NCBI GenBank assembly: GCA_032690845.1
Contig: CM064430.1
Location: 2,528,949-2,592,948 of the forward strand
From: Eleusine coracana subsp. coracana
Lineage: Eukaryota; Streptophyta; Magnoliopsida; Poales; Poaceae
Direction: 5' to 3'
DNA length: 64,000 nt
Position numbers and translations under genes: made by a program. Below are positions 33,100-44,253 of this stretch, piece after piece. The stretch's first letter is position 1. Every line of letters begins with the position of its first letter. The notes under the pieces were generated by a model. The model saw only the letters and a program-made list of their open reading frames with translations. It had not been told where the DNA came from and searched no databases.

Positions 33100-33285
33100 T
33101 CAGGGGTCTCCCGAGATTCATAAGTGCAGAATACTTTGAAGAAATTTGTGTTTCTTAAGGATAACTACTTTGCCATCTGGTGCAGAATCAAAATTGTAGA
33201 GAAATCGATCATGAAGAAGGAGGTACTGCAGGCACTGGACCTTGAGAGGTTAGGGATGATGCATGAAAAGTGTAAGGATGACTAA
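33100..33285 (+). pseudogene. 3' remnant of a MATH-only gene
   Basis: The plus strand reads VFLKDNYFAIWCRIKIVEKS, then KKEVLQALDLERLGM and a TAA at 33283-33285. This parallels the C-terminal third of the MATH-only proteins at 40.3 and 51.4 kb (FLKDDCLAVHCKIRVIEES, KEEVVQAQDLERMG). Upstream, GSPEIHK in another frame corresponds to WGYPKFISHK, so there is a frameshift before FLKD. The first two thirds of the gene are gone. It lies on the plus strand right of the divergent MATH-BTB gene, as the intact copy does at 40.3 kb. Confidence 0.75.
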
Positions 33286-34124
33286 CCTAGTGAATTTCAC
33301 TCTAACTGACATGAGGGCTCATCTTATCGTTATTGTTTTGGTTTTGTTAGTCTATATGTAGATGAATGCATTCTATTTATCATTATTTATTAGTTTGTGT
33401 GGTCAAGTAGGATCTGATTCGTTACACACTATGTTAAGTTTATAATGATTTTGTTTGTCACGAATAATGTAACGTGTAGTGCGGGGAAGAAAAGAAATAC
33501 GCGGGCATACTAATGCACTAAGTATACAAATAAAATTAGTGAATATTGCCACAGGTGAAGCATAGAATGCTTACAGTATTAAGTTTATCAAAACTTGTAC
33601 TATCTATCTATGAGCTTCCATATGGATCTACTTACACATCAATTTTTTAAATCAGTGACCTCTTAGAAAAAATAAAAATAAAAATAAAAATGCCAATAGG
33701 GACACACCAAAAATGACAATGTATGGGCAACAATATGTGTGAGTACTCTAGTTTGTTTACTTATTAAATACTAAAAAAAGGAATTAAAATAGAATGCTTA
33801 TTTTATGGAAAACATATATGTATTCTTCCATTTAGTTGTGCATATGATCACTCACCATAGCAATGATGAAGCCAGAAAATATAATTAACTAAACCAACTT
33901 GGTTCTGCTCGCGAGCTACACTAGTTATCTTGTGCATACTATACTTCCTATATTAGTAACAAGCAAGTTTTAACCAACACAAAAACAACACTGAAAGTAA
34001 GGGTGGAGTTTATTTGAAAACGGAACTGAATAGGTGTCTTGGAATATAGCATATTAAATGAGAGCCTTACAATCATGCATGTGAAACCACATATAACCTT
34101 TGTCCCAAAGAAGAAAAGAAGCTA
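33286..34124. other. spacer and 3' flank of MATH-BTB copy 3
   Basis: Includes the conserved 3' flank block at 33901-33985 (TTCTGCTCGCGAGCTACACT, TTGTGCATACT, AGTAACAAGCAAGTTTTAACC). No gene otherwise. Confidence 0.45.
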
Positions 34125-35394
34125 TCATCCCAAAACTATTCTGAACAATAATCTACACAACCACACAAAAATGACCACGATAACTAAGAAAAGGAAGGCA
34201 AACACGAACATGCCGATTATCAACTCCGTGCGTTCCTCCTCCCTCGCTTCCAAAACCTTGGTGATTACTTCCTTGACGACGGAGGGGCAGCATCTCGCTA
34301 GCTGCTCGACATCATCTGTTTCCATGGTTGCACTCGTGTTCACCCGAGAAGCGATGAACCCCAGGCACTTCCTCTTGAGCCTGCGGCACTGATGCTGCTC
34401 CGCCAGCACCAACAACGGCAACGCAGTCCTCACGCTGATGTTCTTGCACATCAGCTTCTCAATCATTTTCTTGAGATCTTTGAGGTTGTATCTGTCCGCA
34501 GCCACCAGCAAGTCCTCGGCTAAGACCGGCCCTTCTTCACCTGAACTCAGCAGCATCTGCGGCAACGTGTCGGTGTAGATGTAACGCAGCAGTATGCTGA
34601 ACGCCTCTGGGTTTAAGTCACAGATGCGGATGTAGCTTGTGCTCTTCTCCTTCCTCGGGCCGAAGAAATCCTCCTTTGAAAACTGATGACCGGGCTGCGA
34701 GCACGACCTTGTGCGCGGCGAACAGTCGGCCGCACACCTCGAATTTCACGTCTGCCCCTTCCATTGTCTCGAGGAGGCTGCCAAGATCAGCGTGCAGCCC
34801 AGACAGTTTTCGCGGCCGGGCCACCATCACGGCAGATGTACCCGGCGGGTTATTATGAGAACGCGGCGGCGCACCGGTGGCTACCTCGGTTTTTACCTGA
34901 TGAGGCAGCGAGACGGCAAGGTCGCAGCGGATCGTGTAGCGATCGTACATGGCGAACACAGACATCCCCGTGTCCTCGTGCGAGACGAAGCGTCTTCACC
35001 TGAGCGCGAACTATTCAGTTCAACCTGAGCGCGAACGTCTTCGTCTTCCGGCTACAGAAGGCTCGTGTGAACGTGGATGACATGAAGAGCGGTGCTCCGC
35101 CGCCGCCGACTTCCTGCAGCGTGAACTTGAACTCCACGTGGACGTCATCGCCGGCTCCGGCGGCGGCGGCGTTGTCCATCCGGAGGAAGACGGTGGCGTC
35201 GCCGGTGGTGTTGAGGAACCTGCCGTTGGGTAGAAGCGGATGCGCCAGGAGTGGCCGTCGGTGACGATCGCGGCGGACTCAACGCAATTGCCGTTGGCCA
35301 GATTCTTCTTCATCTCCGAGTAGCTGAGGACGTCTATCGTCAACGTCTTGGTAGATCGCGGCCGCGTCAGAGTGGTTGTCGTCGGCGCTGCCAT
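34125..35394 (-). pseudogene. MATH-BTB copy 3: several frameshifts
   Basis: ATG at 35394 opens MAAPTTTTLTRPRSTKTL and a normal MATH start (SEMKKNLANGNCVES, GHSWRIRFYP). The frame is lost right after FYP, where paralogues have NG; the remaining MATH part (VEFKFTLQEVGGGG, FMSSTFTRAF) is in another frame. The original frame returns for YTIRCDLAV, the linker and the first half of BTB (LGSLLETMEGADVKFEVCG, FAAHKVVLAARSSVF). A second shift at SSVF/K moves the rest (KEDFFGPRKEKST, YIYTDTLPQM, LLVAADRYNLKDL, CPSVVKEVITKVL) to a third frame, ending in a strongly hydrophobic tail (MFVFAFLFLVIVVIFVWL). All family domains survive as DNA, so decay is recent. Confidence 0.85.
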
Positions 35395-36560
35395 GGCGGA
35401 CGCCTATAGAACTAGAACACGGCTTACGTTGCTTGATGGACCTAGATTTTCAGTTAGGGCGAAAAAAAAAACAAATTGAGAAAGCAAGCAATGCGAGGAG
35501 GGAAAATCATGTTATATATGAATCGTGGTTGATCTCCAAGGTACGTACGTATAGAGCACATACCAAAAACCGACCGTACGTTTTTTTTTTTACTCCAAGA
35601 GAGAAGCATGAAAAATAATTGATTTTCTATATCAGCGTATATATAACGATGATGAAAGTCAGCTAACAAATATCTATCTTATTATATTATACTAGGGAGA
35701 AGATTGATGTGCTCACAAATGTCGATGATGCAAAAACAGTCCTATGTTACAAGTTTTATATATATTTGAAAAGTTTGGTGCATTAGTTATTTTACTTGTT
35801 GGTCCACAATTTTTTTATGAAGTTGCGTATTCATCCAAACTACCGTGCTCGATCTAGAGGTTAAGTTAAGGATGATTTTTGTAATTACATTCCCAGATTC
35901 ACTTTTAGTTATTCAATTCTGAGTATATCTTGGTGTTTATATACTAAGTTCAATGAAAAATCTTTTTCCCTCTATAATTAATGGGAAGTTTTTTATTTTT
36001 TTTAAAAAAATAAGAATTGATGTGAAGCAAATTTGTTTGAGTGCTCAGATTGAAAGAAATATTGTTATCAAATAAAAATAACATAATATTGTGTACAGTC
36101 ATTCTTATAAAATTGTGTTTGTCACTTCCGAAGATACAAACTAAGGATCAAATAGAAACAATGTCATTGTGAACATTTGGTGCCTTTATGACAACAACTG
36201 AACTAAGAAATTTGGCAATATTATTGTGATCATGTAGAGCACTATTGCAACTGTCTTATAGGACAAAGTTGGTACCGAAGTCATAGAAGCTCTAGAGTGT
36301 CAAGTTCGTTTTCATGATAGCTTCAAGTCTTCACTACTGTCGAGCACAATAATGGTGTCATCTTCTAAGTACTAAAAGAACATCACGTCAATAATGCCAT
36401 GAGATCATTCATGTAAGATGTAAAGAACACAAATAATGCATGTAGTGTTTGTGTACGCTATACTAAATGTAGTACATTGGAAATTGATTTATTTAAACCT
36501 TTGGATATTAGTTCTTGTTGATATAAAAATAGAAAAATAACATGTAATTGTTGACATTAT
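35395..36560. other. 5' flank of MATH-BTB copy 3 and spacer
   Basis: 35440-35660 is the uninterrupted version of the upstream region carrying the Helitron at 14934. 36063-36125 repeats sequence seen at 10045-10110. No gene. Confidence 0.5.
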
Positions 36561-36654
36561 TTGTTGCCAAATATAAACCTATTTAATGTGAATAAAAAAT
36601 ATTTCTTTTACAAATCATGCATGTATTTTAACCATAGCGTATATATACGCAGCG

Positions 36655-36868
36655 TGCTAAAGAGTTATTTAGCACCCCCACCCGTGATCATAAATCTTTT
36701 ACACTCAACCATAAATGTTCCATCTTACAACCATAAAATTATGAAAAATAATTTTCACAACCATAAAATTTTTACACCGTGATCATAAAATTTTGTGAAG
36801 TTGTTCCCACAACCATAAATATTTCAGTCTTGAACATAAAACTTTTTATTGTGCTAAATAACATATTT
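36655..36868. mobile_element. small MITE-like hairpin element
   Basis: GAGTTATTTAGCAC near the left and GTGCTAAATAAC near the right are inverted copies, and between them the motif (C)AACCATAAA(A)T recurs about seven times at 20-35 base spacing. It looks like a small non-autonomous element; the duplication at its ends is unclear. Confidence 0.4.
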
Positions 36869-36890
36869 TAGTCATTGTGTTAAATAGGAG

Positions 36891-36894
<4 letters not shown>

Positions 36895-36936
<42 letters not shown>
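36895..36936. repeat. (AT)n microsatellite
   Basis: About 20 TA units immediately before the Helitron start. Confidence 0.95.
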
Positions 36937-36938
<2 letters not shown>

Positions 36939-37842
36939 TCTATAATCTATTAATTGAGGTGCGGTCGTCCACTTCGTGTCCACAAAGTTAGAGATTAAAT
37001 CCAAATTGATTTCGTACCTTTCATACCAAGTACCGGATTTTAAAAATCATAACTCCCACATCTGAAGCTCAAATAAGGCAAACACGGACTCTATCTCGTA
37101 GCTCTCAAAAAGTTCTACAACTTTGGTATCTCTACAATCTATTAATTGAGGTATGGTCGTCCACTTCGTGTCCACAAAGTTAAAGATTGAATCCAAATCG
37201 GTTTCGTACCTTCTATATCAAGTACCAAATTTCAAAAATCATAACTCCAACATCCGGAGCTCAAATGAGGCAAACTCGGACTCTATCTTGTAGCCCTCCA
37301 AAAGTTCTACAACTTTGATATTCAATAGAAGTTTAGATCCTGCAGTTTTGATTTCCAAATACAGTTTTGATTTCCAAATATGCGATGCAAAAATATTTTT
37401 CTGATTCGGACTCCTCTGTGTAGGTCTCTGTGCGGGGCCCATATATCCTAACTCCTTAGTCCAAATAATATGATCCATATATGTTTCGAAAAGGTCTCAA
37501 CGAGATCTACAACTTTCATGTTTTAACTTTTTCTGTTATAGCAAGTATTCAATTTCAAAATCGCATTGCAATGCAGTTCTATTTGTGGACTCCGTGAATT
37601 AATTTTTTCTTCCGGATAAAGCTTCTAGAATATGGTAAAAAATAGTGATAAAATTATTACTTTTGACATATAAAATGATATAATAAGAAACACCAACAAT
37701 AATACAAACATAATATTTTATGTAAAAAATATTAATAATATTGTATATATCTAATAATTATATTATATAAATACTTTATATTTAAATTATAAAGAGTGTT
37801 TTATTTTTTAAAGTCCATAGCAATGCACGGACACTTTTCTAG
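36937..37842 (+). mobile_element. Helitron (about 0.9 kb) with repeated 5' segment
   Basis: Starts TCTCTATAATCTATTAATTG and ends with the hairpin GTCCAT-AGCAATGC-ACGGAC, then ACTTTT and CTAG (37839-37842), followed by T. The first about 190 bases (CTATTAATTGAGGT...TCGTCCACTTCGTGTCC...TTCTACAACTTTG) are repeated at 37131-37320. It is the same family as 50522-51218 and the inverted copy at 49205-50138. It sits in the left copy of a tandem duplication whose right copy (38155-38260) lacks it. Confidence 0.75.
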
Positions 37843-38376
37843 TATATATATAATCTTATTATTAATAATATATAATCAAGAAAGAAAAAATGCTGAAACA
37901 AGCAGCAAGTAACACACATGAAAACCACAAAATAGATATTTTTATTTAAGCAAAAAGATCAGTCGTGCATACATAATTAAGCTCTTTGTTCAAGTTTGCT
38001 AAACTAAAAGAAAACATAACATAAAACCCAAAAAACTATGGCACAGATGGCAACCAAAACACAATAAAAGTCAAACAAGTCATAATCTATGTTGGAGACT
38101 AGAGAATCGCATGGCTTCTCCTCCCTTCCTGCATCCAGAATCTTGGCGATGACCTATTTAATGTGAACAATTTTTTTTTACAAATCATGCATGTACATTT
38201 TAACCATAGCATATGATATTATTTTTTGTTTATCTTATTCTTAATAATATATAATCAAGAAAGAAGAAAGGTTGTAACAAGCAGAAGGTAGCACACATGA
38301 AAACCACAAAATAAATATTTTTATGCAAAAAGATCAGCCGTGCATACATAACTAAGCTTTGTGCAAGTTTACTAAA
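37843..38376. repeat. tandem duplication of the 3' end of the 38.4-kb MATH-BTB gene
   Basis: About 37850-38155 repeats 38230-38510: AATAATATATAATCAAGAAAG, ACATGAAAACCACAAAATA, AAAGAAAACATAACATAAAA, TGGCACAGATGGCAACCAAA and the last about 40 codons of the minus-strand gene, ending in GGCGATGACC. A following block (TATTTAATGTGAA...CATGCATGTA...TTTTAACCATAGC) also occurs at 36575-36640. So the left unit is split by the MITE, (AT)n and Helitron. Confidence 0.8.
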
Positions 38377-39696
38377 CTAAAAGAAAACATAACATAAAAC
38401 CCAAAAAGTGATGGCACAGACGGCAACCAAAACACAATAAAAGTCTATGTTGGACACCAGAGAATCACATGGCTTCTCCTCCCTTGCTGCATCCAGAATC
38501 TTGGCGATGACATCCTTGATAAGAGAGGGGCAGCTTCGCGCTAGACGCTCCACATCTTGGTTGGCCATGATTGCAGTCGTGTTGTTTGTCGACCCCATGA
38601 ATTCTAGGCACTTCTTCTTCAGCTTGCAGCACTGATAAGCCTCGGCCACTGTCAGCATCTTAAACACCCTGCTTTCGTCAATGTAATTGCACAACTCGTC
38701 CTCTGTTATCGACTTCAGACCCTTGAGATTATACTTATCTGCAGCCACGAGTAAATCCAGGGCTAGGACGGCTTCTTCTTCTTCTCGGTCGCCTTCCATC
38801 TCCGGAAACGTGTCGGTGTACATGTAATGCAGCATAGCCTCGAATACTTTCGGATCCATGTCACTGATTTGTATGAGATTGCAACTGCTGATGGTAGTCA
38901 TCTTCTTCTTCGCCAGGCCGAAGAATTCTTCCTTGAAGACCGGTGACCGGGCGGTGAGCACTAGCTTGTGCGCGGCGAACACCTTGCCACACACATCAAA
39001 CTGAACGTCTGTCCCTTCCATTGTCTCAAGGAGGCGGCCAAGATCTGCGTGCAGCTCAGAGGAGTCGGATGGCACCTTGACCTCGATTGTTGTTGGCTCC
39101 GGCGGCACCGGGACAGAAGGCGGCGGCGGCGCCGCCACGAGGTGATGATCTGGGTCATCCGGCAGGGGGACAGAGGCCGCCGGCGGCGTCAGCACGGTTG
39201 TTGCAGGCCCGTCGATCCACGACGACAGGATGCTGAACTCGCATCCGATGGTGAATCGATCGTGCTCCAAGACCCCTAATTTCTTAAGTTCCTGCATCGA
39301 GGCGAACCTCTCAAATCCGAGCTCCTTCTTCGCTCCCTTCCCGATCACGCCGCCGATGAAATCGGCGTACGTGACGAGCGGCACCCCGCCGCCCACCTCG
39401 TACAGCTTGAACCTGAAAGTGGTCACCTGGTGATAATGGATGTTGTCATTGGCGGCGGCGGCGGCGCCATCGTCGTCTAGGATGAGGTAGAGGGATACGG
39501 CGTCAGTGGTGCCGGGGAGCTTGCCGTTGGGGAAGAAGGCGATGCGCCACGAGTGGGCACACGGGCCCGGGCCGGCGATTGCGTCGGACTGGACGTAGCA
39601 GCCGTTGGGCACCGTCTTCCTCATCTCCGAGAAGCAGGCGACGTTCATCTTGCCGCACCGCAACAGCGGCGGGTGGAGCTGCGGCGGCGGCGACAT
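38377..39696 (-). CDS. MATH-BTB protein with C-terminal membrane segment (439 aa)
   Basis: Single-exon minus-strand frame with ATG at 39696 in the conserved TCTGCCATG context. MATH about 17-157 (VACFSEMRKTVPNG, HSWRIAFFPNGKLPGTTDAV, FTIGCEFSIL); Pro-rich linker about 160-205; BTB about 218-325 (LGRLLETMEGTDVQFDV, FAAHKLVLTARSPVFKEEFFG, LHYMYTDTFPEM, LLVAADKYNLKGLK); BACK-like helices to about 405; hydrophobic end about 418-438 (FYCVLVAVCAITFWVLCYV). Closest to the 479-aa paralogue at 30-31 kb, with the same DSLVS motif before the membrane segment. Probable CUL3 adaptor, presumably tail-anchored. Its start codon is 628 bases from that of the MATH-only gene at 40325, head to head. Confidence 0.92.
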   Translation of the reverse strand: MSPPPQLHPPLLRCGKMNVACFSEMRKTVPNGCYVQSDAIAGPGPCAHSWRIAFFPNGKLPGTTDAVSLYLILDDDGAAAAANDNIHYHQVTTFRFKLYEVGGGVPLVTYADFIGGVIGKGAKKELGFERFASMQELKKLGVLEHDRFTIGCEFSILSSWIDGPATTVLTPPAASVPLPDDPDHHLVAAPPPPSVPVPPEPTTIEVKVPSDSSELHADLGRLLETMEGTDVQFDVCGKVFAAHKLVLTARSPVFKEEFFGLAKKKMTTISSCNLIQISDMDPKVFEAMLHYMYTDTFPEMEGDREEEEAVLALDLLVAADKYNLKGLKSITEDELCNYIDESRVFKMLTVAEAYQCCKLKKKCLEFMGSTNNTTAIMANQDVERLARSCPSLIKDVIAKILDAAREEKPCDSLVSNIDFYCVLVAVCAITFWVLCYVFF

Positions 39697-39774
39697 GGCA
39701 GAGAAGAGACTAGACTAGAGCGCGGCGGACTGGCGTTCTGGGTCGATCCGCCGCGACTAATAAGCCAAAGCTAG

Positions 39775-40324
39775 GGCTAACCAGTAACGAATAATAACGA
39801 ACAACAAGTTGAGAATCGCGCGTGATCCCCGAAATTTGTTCACCCGTAACAGATAAAGGACTCTCTGTGCCATCGTTGAGAGAAGAAACTGATCAGGATT
39901 CGAAGTAGGATTTACCCACACGTACGCAACGTGAGATCAGGAAACCGAAACGGGATGGAGGAATATAGTTAATGTTCTATATAAATTCCACTAGTGTACC
40001 AACTATACGCTAAGACGCATCGCGCAGTATAACAGATTACTACTAGTGTACCGATCACATACACCAATCAAACACGATCGATCGAGATAAAGGTTGAGTA
40101 GTATTTTCCCGAGTGAAACAAATTCGTTCATCCGCAATTGATAAGGACTCGGAGTCGAATAAATTCATCATCGCCTACATATAAATCCTACTAGCACTTT
40201 GGACTATGTTAAGACCCAGTGCATAGTTAATTCATCTATTCGATACGACATGTCTCTAATTTCCCTATGTACTTGTATTCCCTGCCGTCGCCACCATTGC
40301 TGCCGCGGCGAGCAACAAGCACCT
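39775..40324. promoter_or_regulatory. shared divergent promoter, copy P2 (intact pair)
   Basis: Lies between two genes transcribed apart. It contains a GAATCGCGCGTGAT block, GAAACCGAAACGGG, and two copies of a conserved element: TATATAAATTCCACTAG...ACTATACGCTAAGACGCATCG (39971-40022) and ATAAATCCTACTAG...ACTATGTTAAGACCCAGTGC (40180-40222). Related elements occur at 31652-31685, 48766-48802 and 51219-51256. TATA-like TATATAAA/ATATAAA are part of these elements. Confidence 0.6.
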
Positions 40325-40966
40325 ATGTACTCATTGGCGGAGGAGGTATCCGTGACCACCGTTGCTGCCACGGCGACCACGACGGGGCACCACATGCTCA
40401 AGATCGAAGGCTACAGCCGACTCAAGAAGATGTACGGCAACGGCAGTGCCCTCTTGTTACCTGAATTCGAGGCGGCAGGCCACACCTGGAAGATCCATTT
40501 CTATCCCAACGGAGAACGAGAGGAGGACGCCGGCTTCGTCTCGGTGTACCACCAGCTCACCGACGCAGATCGCGACGCCCACGTCCTCGTCGAGTACGAT
40601 TTAGCTCTGGTACATCACCAGCATGATGGCACCGCAGTGCCGCCGCCATCGCAGTATAAAGTTCATCGGATAGTTCATGGCTTTCACCACTTCAAAAAGA
40701 GGTACAAGTGGGGTTACCCAAAGTTTATCAGCCACAAAAGGTTGGAGGGATCGGATTTCCTCAAGGATGACTCCTTGGCTGTTCACTACAAAATCAGTAC
40801 CATCGAGGAGCAGGTTTTGATGGACAAGGTGGTGCAGGCGCAGGACCTGGAGAGGATGGGAATAGCGTGCACGGGTGAGAACAACACCTGCAAACAACAT
40901 CCCGTGGCGCGAGCACTAGTTCGTTTCTGTCGTCGGTTCATGTCGATGATTGTGTGTTCCGCATAG
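40325..40966 (+). CDS. MATH-only protein (213 aa)
   Basis: Plus-strand single exon. I use the ATG of MYSLAEEVSVTTVAATAT at 40325, not the upstream in-frame ATG at 40199, because the 51.4-kb paralogue starts exactly there and similarity ends there. Residues about 20-160 form a MATH/TRAF-like domain (LKIEGYSRLKKMYGNG, GHTWKIHFYPNG, FLKDDSLAVHYKI). The motif VVQAQDLERMG, which marks the MATH-BTB linker in grass proteins, follows. There is no BTB domain: the protein ends in a short basic/hydrophobic tail after it. A MATH without BTB could bind the same substrates without recruiting CUL3, acting as a competitor or partner of the divergently transcribed MATH-BTB protein; that role is inference. Confidence 0.85.
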   Translation: MYSLAEEVSVTTVAATATTTGHHMLKIEGYSRLKKMYGNGSALLLPEFEAAGHTWKIHFYPNGEREEDAGFVSVYHQLTDADRDAHVLVEYDLALVHHQHDGTAVPPPSQYKVHRIVHGFHHFKKRYKWGYPKFISHKRLEGSDFLKDDSLAVHYKISTIEEQVLMDKVVQAQDLERMGIACTGENNTCKQHPVARALVRFCRRFMSMIVCSA

Positions 40967-41445
40967 CATCGATTACTTTGTGTATCATGTATTAGTAATT
41001 GTGTGCCGAGTTATTACGTTTATTTATTTCACATGGAGCATGATTTCGTTTCTCTGAAGAATACACTAATAAGCAGTGAAAAACTACATAACCATTGTTC
41101 ACATAATAAGCTTCATAAAAATTAGATCAACCACGACCACACCTGATGACTCTGCTACGGTGATCCAAAACAAGGGTGCATTGACGACGCCTTTGGTCAT
41201 CGGAAGCTGGGCTAGACAGTGTGCTTACGGTGGATGGACAGGCTGATGTCAGAGCTGCTGCATCGTGGGTCATTTGCCAAGGACTAAATGTGTGGAGTGC
41301 TATGCTGATGCTCATCGTGGTGAAGTCTCCTCTGAGCTGCTTGTTCTCTTGTGTGACCAGCTTTGCAACAAATAAGAGACAAATGGTGAGCTCCGTCGAT
41401 AGTAGGGTGTTGTAGTTGCTGTGGGTTTTTATTGTTGTATTGTTA
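40967..41445. other. 3' region of the MATH-only gene
   Basis: 41030-41135 (ACATGGAGCA, GAAAAACTACATAACCATTG, ATAAGCTTCAT, TAGATCAACCACGA) matches 52300-52420 and 54880-54995, a conserved 3' flank of the module. The rest has no gene. Confidence 0.5.
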
Positions 41446-41544
41446 GTGCATGTCCAGTGAAGGCTCCTAAATTGGTCTCTATTATACAATTTAAAGCCTA
41501 GTTAAAAAAACTCACTCCACTAGAGTTGTTAAAGTGGCTTCTAA

Positions 41545-41620
41545 TCTTATCTTAATATATTAAAACACGTGCGTTCTCTTGCAAAATAGCCACTCCACGT
41601 CAGCAGAAAGACTTTTAACC
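41545..41620 (+). mobile_element. Helitron-like 5' terminus
   Basis: TCTTATCTTAATATATTAAAACACG preceded by host A resembles grass Helitron starts (shown here as TCTTATCTTAATATATTAAA). I found no hairpin plus CTAG terminus to the right, so the extent is unknown. Confidence 0.45.
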
Positions 41621-43785
41621 GTCCGATCTTCCTATCATAGAATAGCGACCGTCGATTTGTACCATCCCATCTTTGCGTTTGAGTCCTTCTGTAAGCGTTG
41701 AAACACAACCTTGCAATCAGGTCGTCGCGCCTGTTCGTTGTCTTCATCCACTCCGCGTCTCAGAGCATCCCTTTTGCTAGGCCTCCTTCTACTCCTCCCT
41801 GGATCCCCGGTGGCTTCTCCTTTTCCCATAAGTGACGGCCGTCCATCCAAGGCGCAACCCGAGCAGCCCGACCACCATCTTCTCCTGCAGGGCGTGCTCA
41901 GCCTTGGCAAAGCCGCACACGACCTTGCCGTCATTTTCTCTCAGCGTGTAGAAGATCGCCCTCCTGCCACACGGAGCTGTTCTTACCCCTCCTTCTCCTT
42001 ATCCCCTTCCGGACACCATTCCCTTGTCTTCCGCATCACAAAGGGGCCTGCGACTATCACAGCGAGATCCAGCCCGTGCTGAGTTTGTTGTTCCTCGAGC
42101 CTGCCACTGGTTCTGAAGGCCTACAATCCGACCTTAATGTCTGCAATCAGCTGCCACGGCCAACGGATATGGAGTAGTATCAATGGTGTGCAAAGCATGC
42201 AGCCGGCCATGAACAGCACCAAGGAAGATATTGCGCATGAACTTGGTACATTTTTGTTCCTTCCTCTTTTGTACTTATCCAATTATCCTCCAACAGCTGC
42301 TCTACTCAACAAATGCTCGATGAAATGTCAAGATGAGCTTGCTTTAAAATATTAAATATAAAATTTTCTAAACACAGTCAAGTATCTCCCTTAAACAATC
42401 TCAAGCTAATAATGAATTAGTCAGCTGCATGGACACTTCTTAGTCAAAATTAAGATTAGAAATAAAACTTAAGATGTTGAGCATTTTTTTTTAGCAATGT
42501 AAGATGTTGATCATTTAGTCAAAAAATTACAGAAAAAGATACAAGCTGATAATATAATACAATAATCTTTCAGTACTTGGTTGTGATCAAATTTATAAGC
42601 TTAGTTTTTCATCTTCACTCAACGTTAAAAAGCTGATAAAAGAAATAACAAAAAATAGTAAATGTTTTCCCTAATGATTACTGTTTATAAGAACACCTAC
42701 TCATTGTTAGGAGTAACACAAAACATCACATATATCTTCATCTCTATCCACATATGCTTTTTTCAGAGACCAAGAGGAAATTAATAAAAAACAGATAAAT
42801 AAAAGAACTTTTACCTATGTGCATGTTACCTTCATAAAGTTTTGGCCAACCAGTGAGCAAGAGAAATCATTTTCTTTCAATTTTCATTGCCATGGAGGAC
42901 TTTCTGTTATTTTAATGCAATGCCATTAATTCCATTTGCAAATGCAGATCAACTAAATTGCTTATACTTGCTAGAGATGATTGGACAGTTGTTCCAACCT
43001 CACTAATGTCTGCTTTGCACTCAATATTGATAGTTTGGACATAGCACCTAAGGTGCTATTTCCATAGTTCCTTGTATAGTTTTTAATTTTTACTCTGCCA
43101 GCATTCCAAGTTTTGCCTTTGTCCTGAGATTAAAGAAACTTTCAAGCTTGAGAGAAACAACATATAGCTAAAAAACTGGATTCTTAAGGCGTCTTCACTC
43201 TAAAAATTTGTCAACATGCTAACGTGATTGTTCTGGTGCCTTTGTTCTTTTAGTTAATTGTATCTCAAAACTATATGCACGGAATGTACTGTGCAGTTTT
43301 GTGCTAGGATTGATAGTAGCACGTTCATGTTCATGCGACAGTATAACATGCAGTCACACTCAGTCACTCAGACATCCTGGATAACTGACAACGAGCAGTC
43401 AAGACTATCACCATGTGCATACTTTGTAATTGACAGATTCAATGTAGAGAGATAGTAAATAAGAATTCGATTCAAAAAAAAAGTAAATAAGAATTGTGTT
43501 CTCTGATTCTCTTCAGTAAACTGATTTAATAATCAAAGTGATAGAAATAAACCAACCTGGGTATTGTTCTTGATGCTCATCATCAGAACTAACAGAGGGC
43601 CCGTGCTGAACTCCTCCTCCTCCTTTCCTGTTTCAACAAAGGAAACGACCACACACGAAACGAGTCATAATACAAAGCACTGCACAAGGAATGAAAGGAT
43701 CAAACAAAGCTGTCCGTTCTTACATTGGCTTCCTCCGCCATCTGTGCAGCGGCTCACCAAGTAGAGCCGGCAATCTGCATATATC
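41621..43785. other. interior of the composite element
   Basis: 41700-42100 is GC-rich with a 123-codon open frame lacking family features, possibly captured first-exon sequence. 42360-43780 is AT-rich and intron-like. No gene supported. Confidence 0.35.
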
Positions 43786-43948
43786 GAAAAAGGCCGTACC
43801 CAGTGCTGAGAGGTCCCGCATTGTGCGGGGTCTGGGGAAGGGTGTCAGCGGCAGGCCTTACCCCCGCCTGTGCAATGCGGGGAGACCGCGGCTCGAACCC
43901 GGGACCTGTTGGTTACAGGCGGTATGCTCTACCGCTGCACCAGGCCCG
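43786..43948 (-). mobile_element. tRNA-derived SINE
   Basis: The minus strand starts CCGGGCCTGGTGCAGCGG. Pol III box A (TGGTGCAGCGGTAGAGC) is at 43926-43942 and box B (GGTTCGAGCC) at 43890-43899, as in a tRNA gene, followed by the tRNA-unrelated body (GGGGGTAAGGCCTGCC, GACACCCTTCCCCAGACCCC) and end GGGTACGGCCTTTTT. This is the structure of a common grass SINE and not of a functional tRNA, since no acceptor stem closes. Confidence 0.8.
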
Positions 43949-44253
43949 GTTTTATTTATTTATAGTTACTCTGAGAAAAGTAAATATCATGGTTCTGTAG
44001 CAAGAACTTGGCTAACTTTCTTTCCAGCTTGCTCATATTTATGGATGTCAATATCAGGGACACTTACATTCAGTTCGTGGTGCTTCTCCATAAGTATTGG
44101 CATTTTTTTTTTAAGAGCCAACAATTGTAAAGAAACTATTCCTTATGCTTCTTCATATTATCTGAACATTTATTTTATTTTCTTATGCCCTTGGCATATA
44201 TGCTGACATGCATTTGTTAGTTAAATTACTTTATTTCTGCTTTATTATCGCAG

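Noticed and set aside
40199..40324. Longer N-terminus (ATG at 40199) for the MATH-only protein
   Set aside because: The paralogue starts at MYSLAEEV and the extra residues overlap the conserved promoter element.
43890..43945. tRNA gene
   Set aside because: A and B boxes are present, but there is no closing acceptor stem and a SINE body follows, so it is a SINE.
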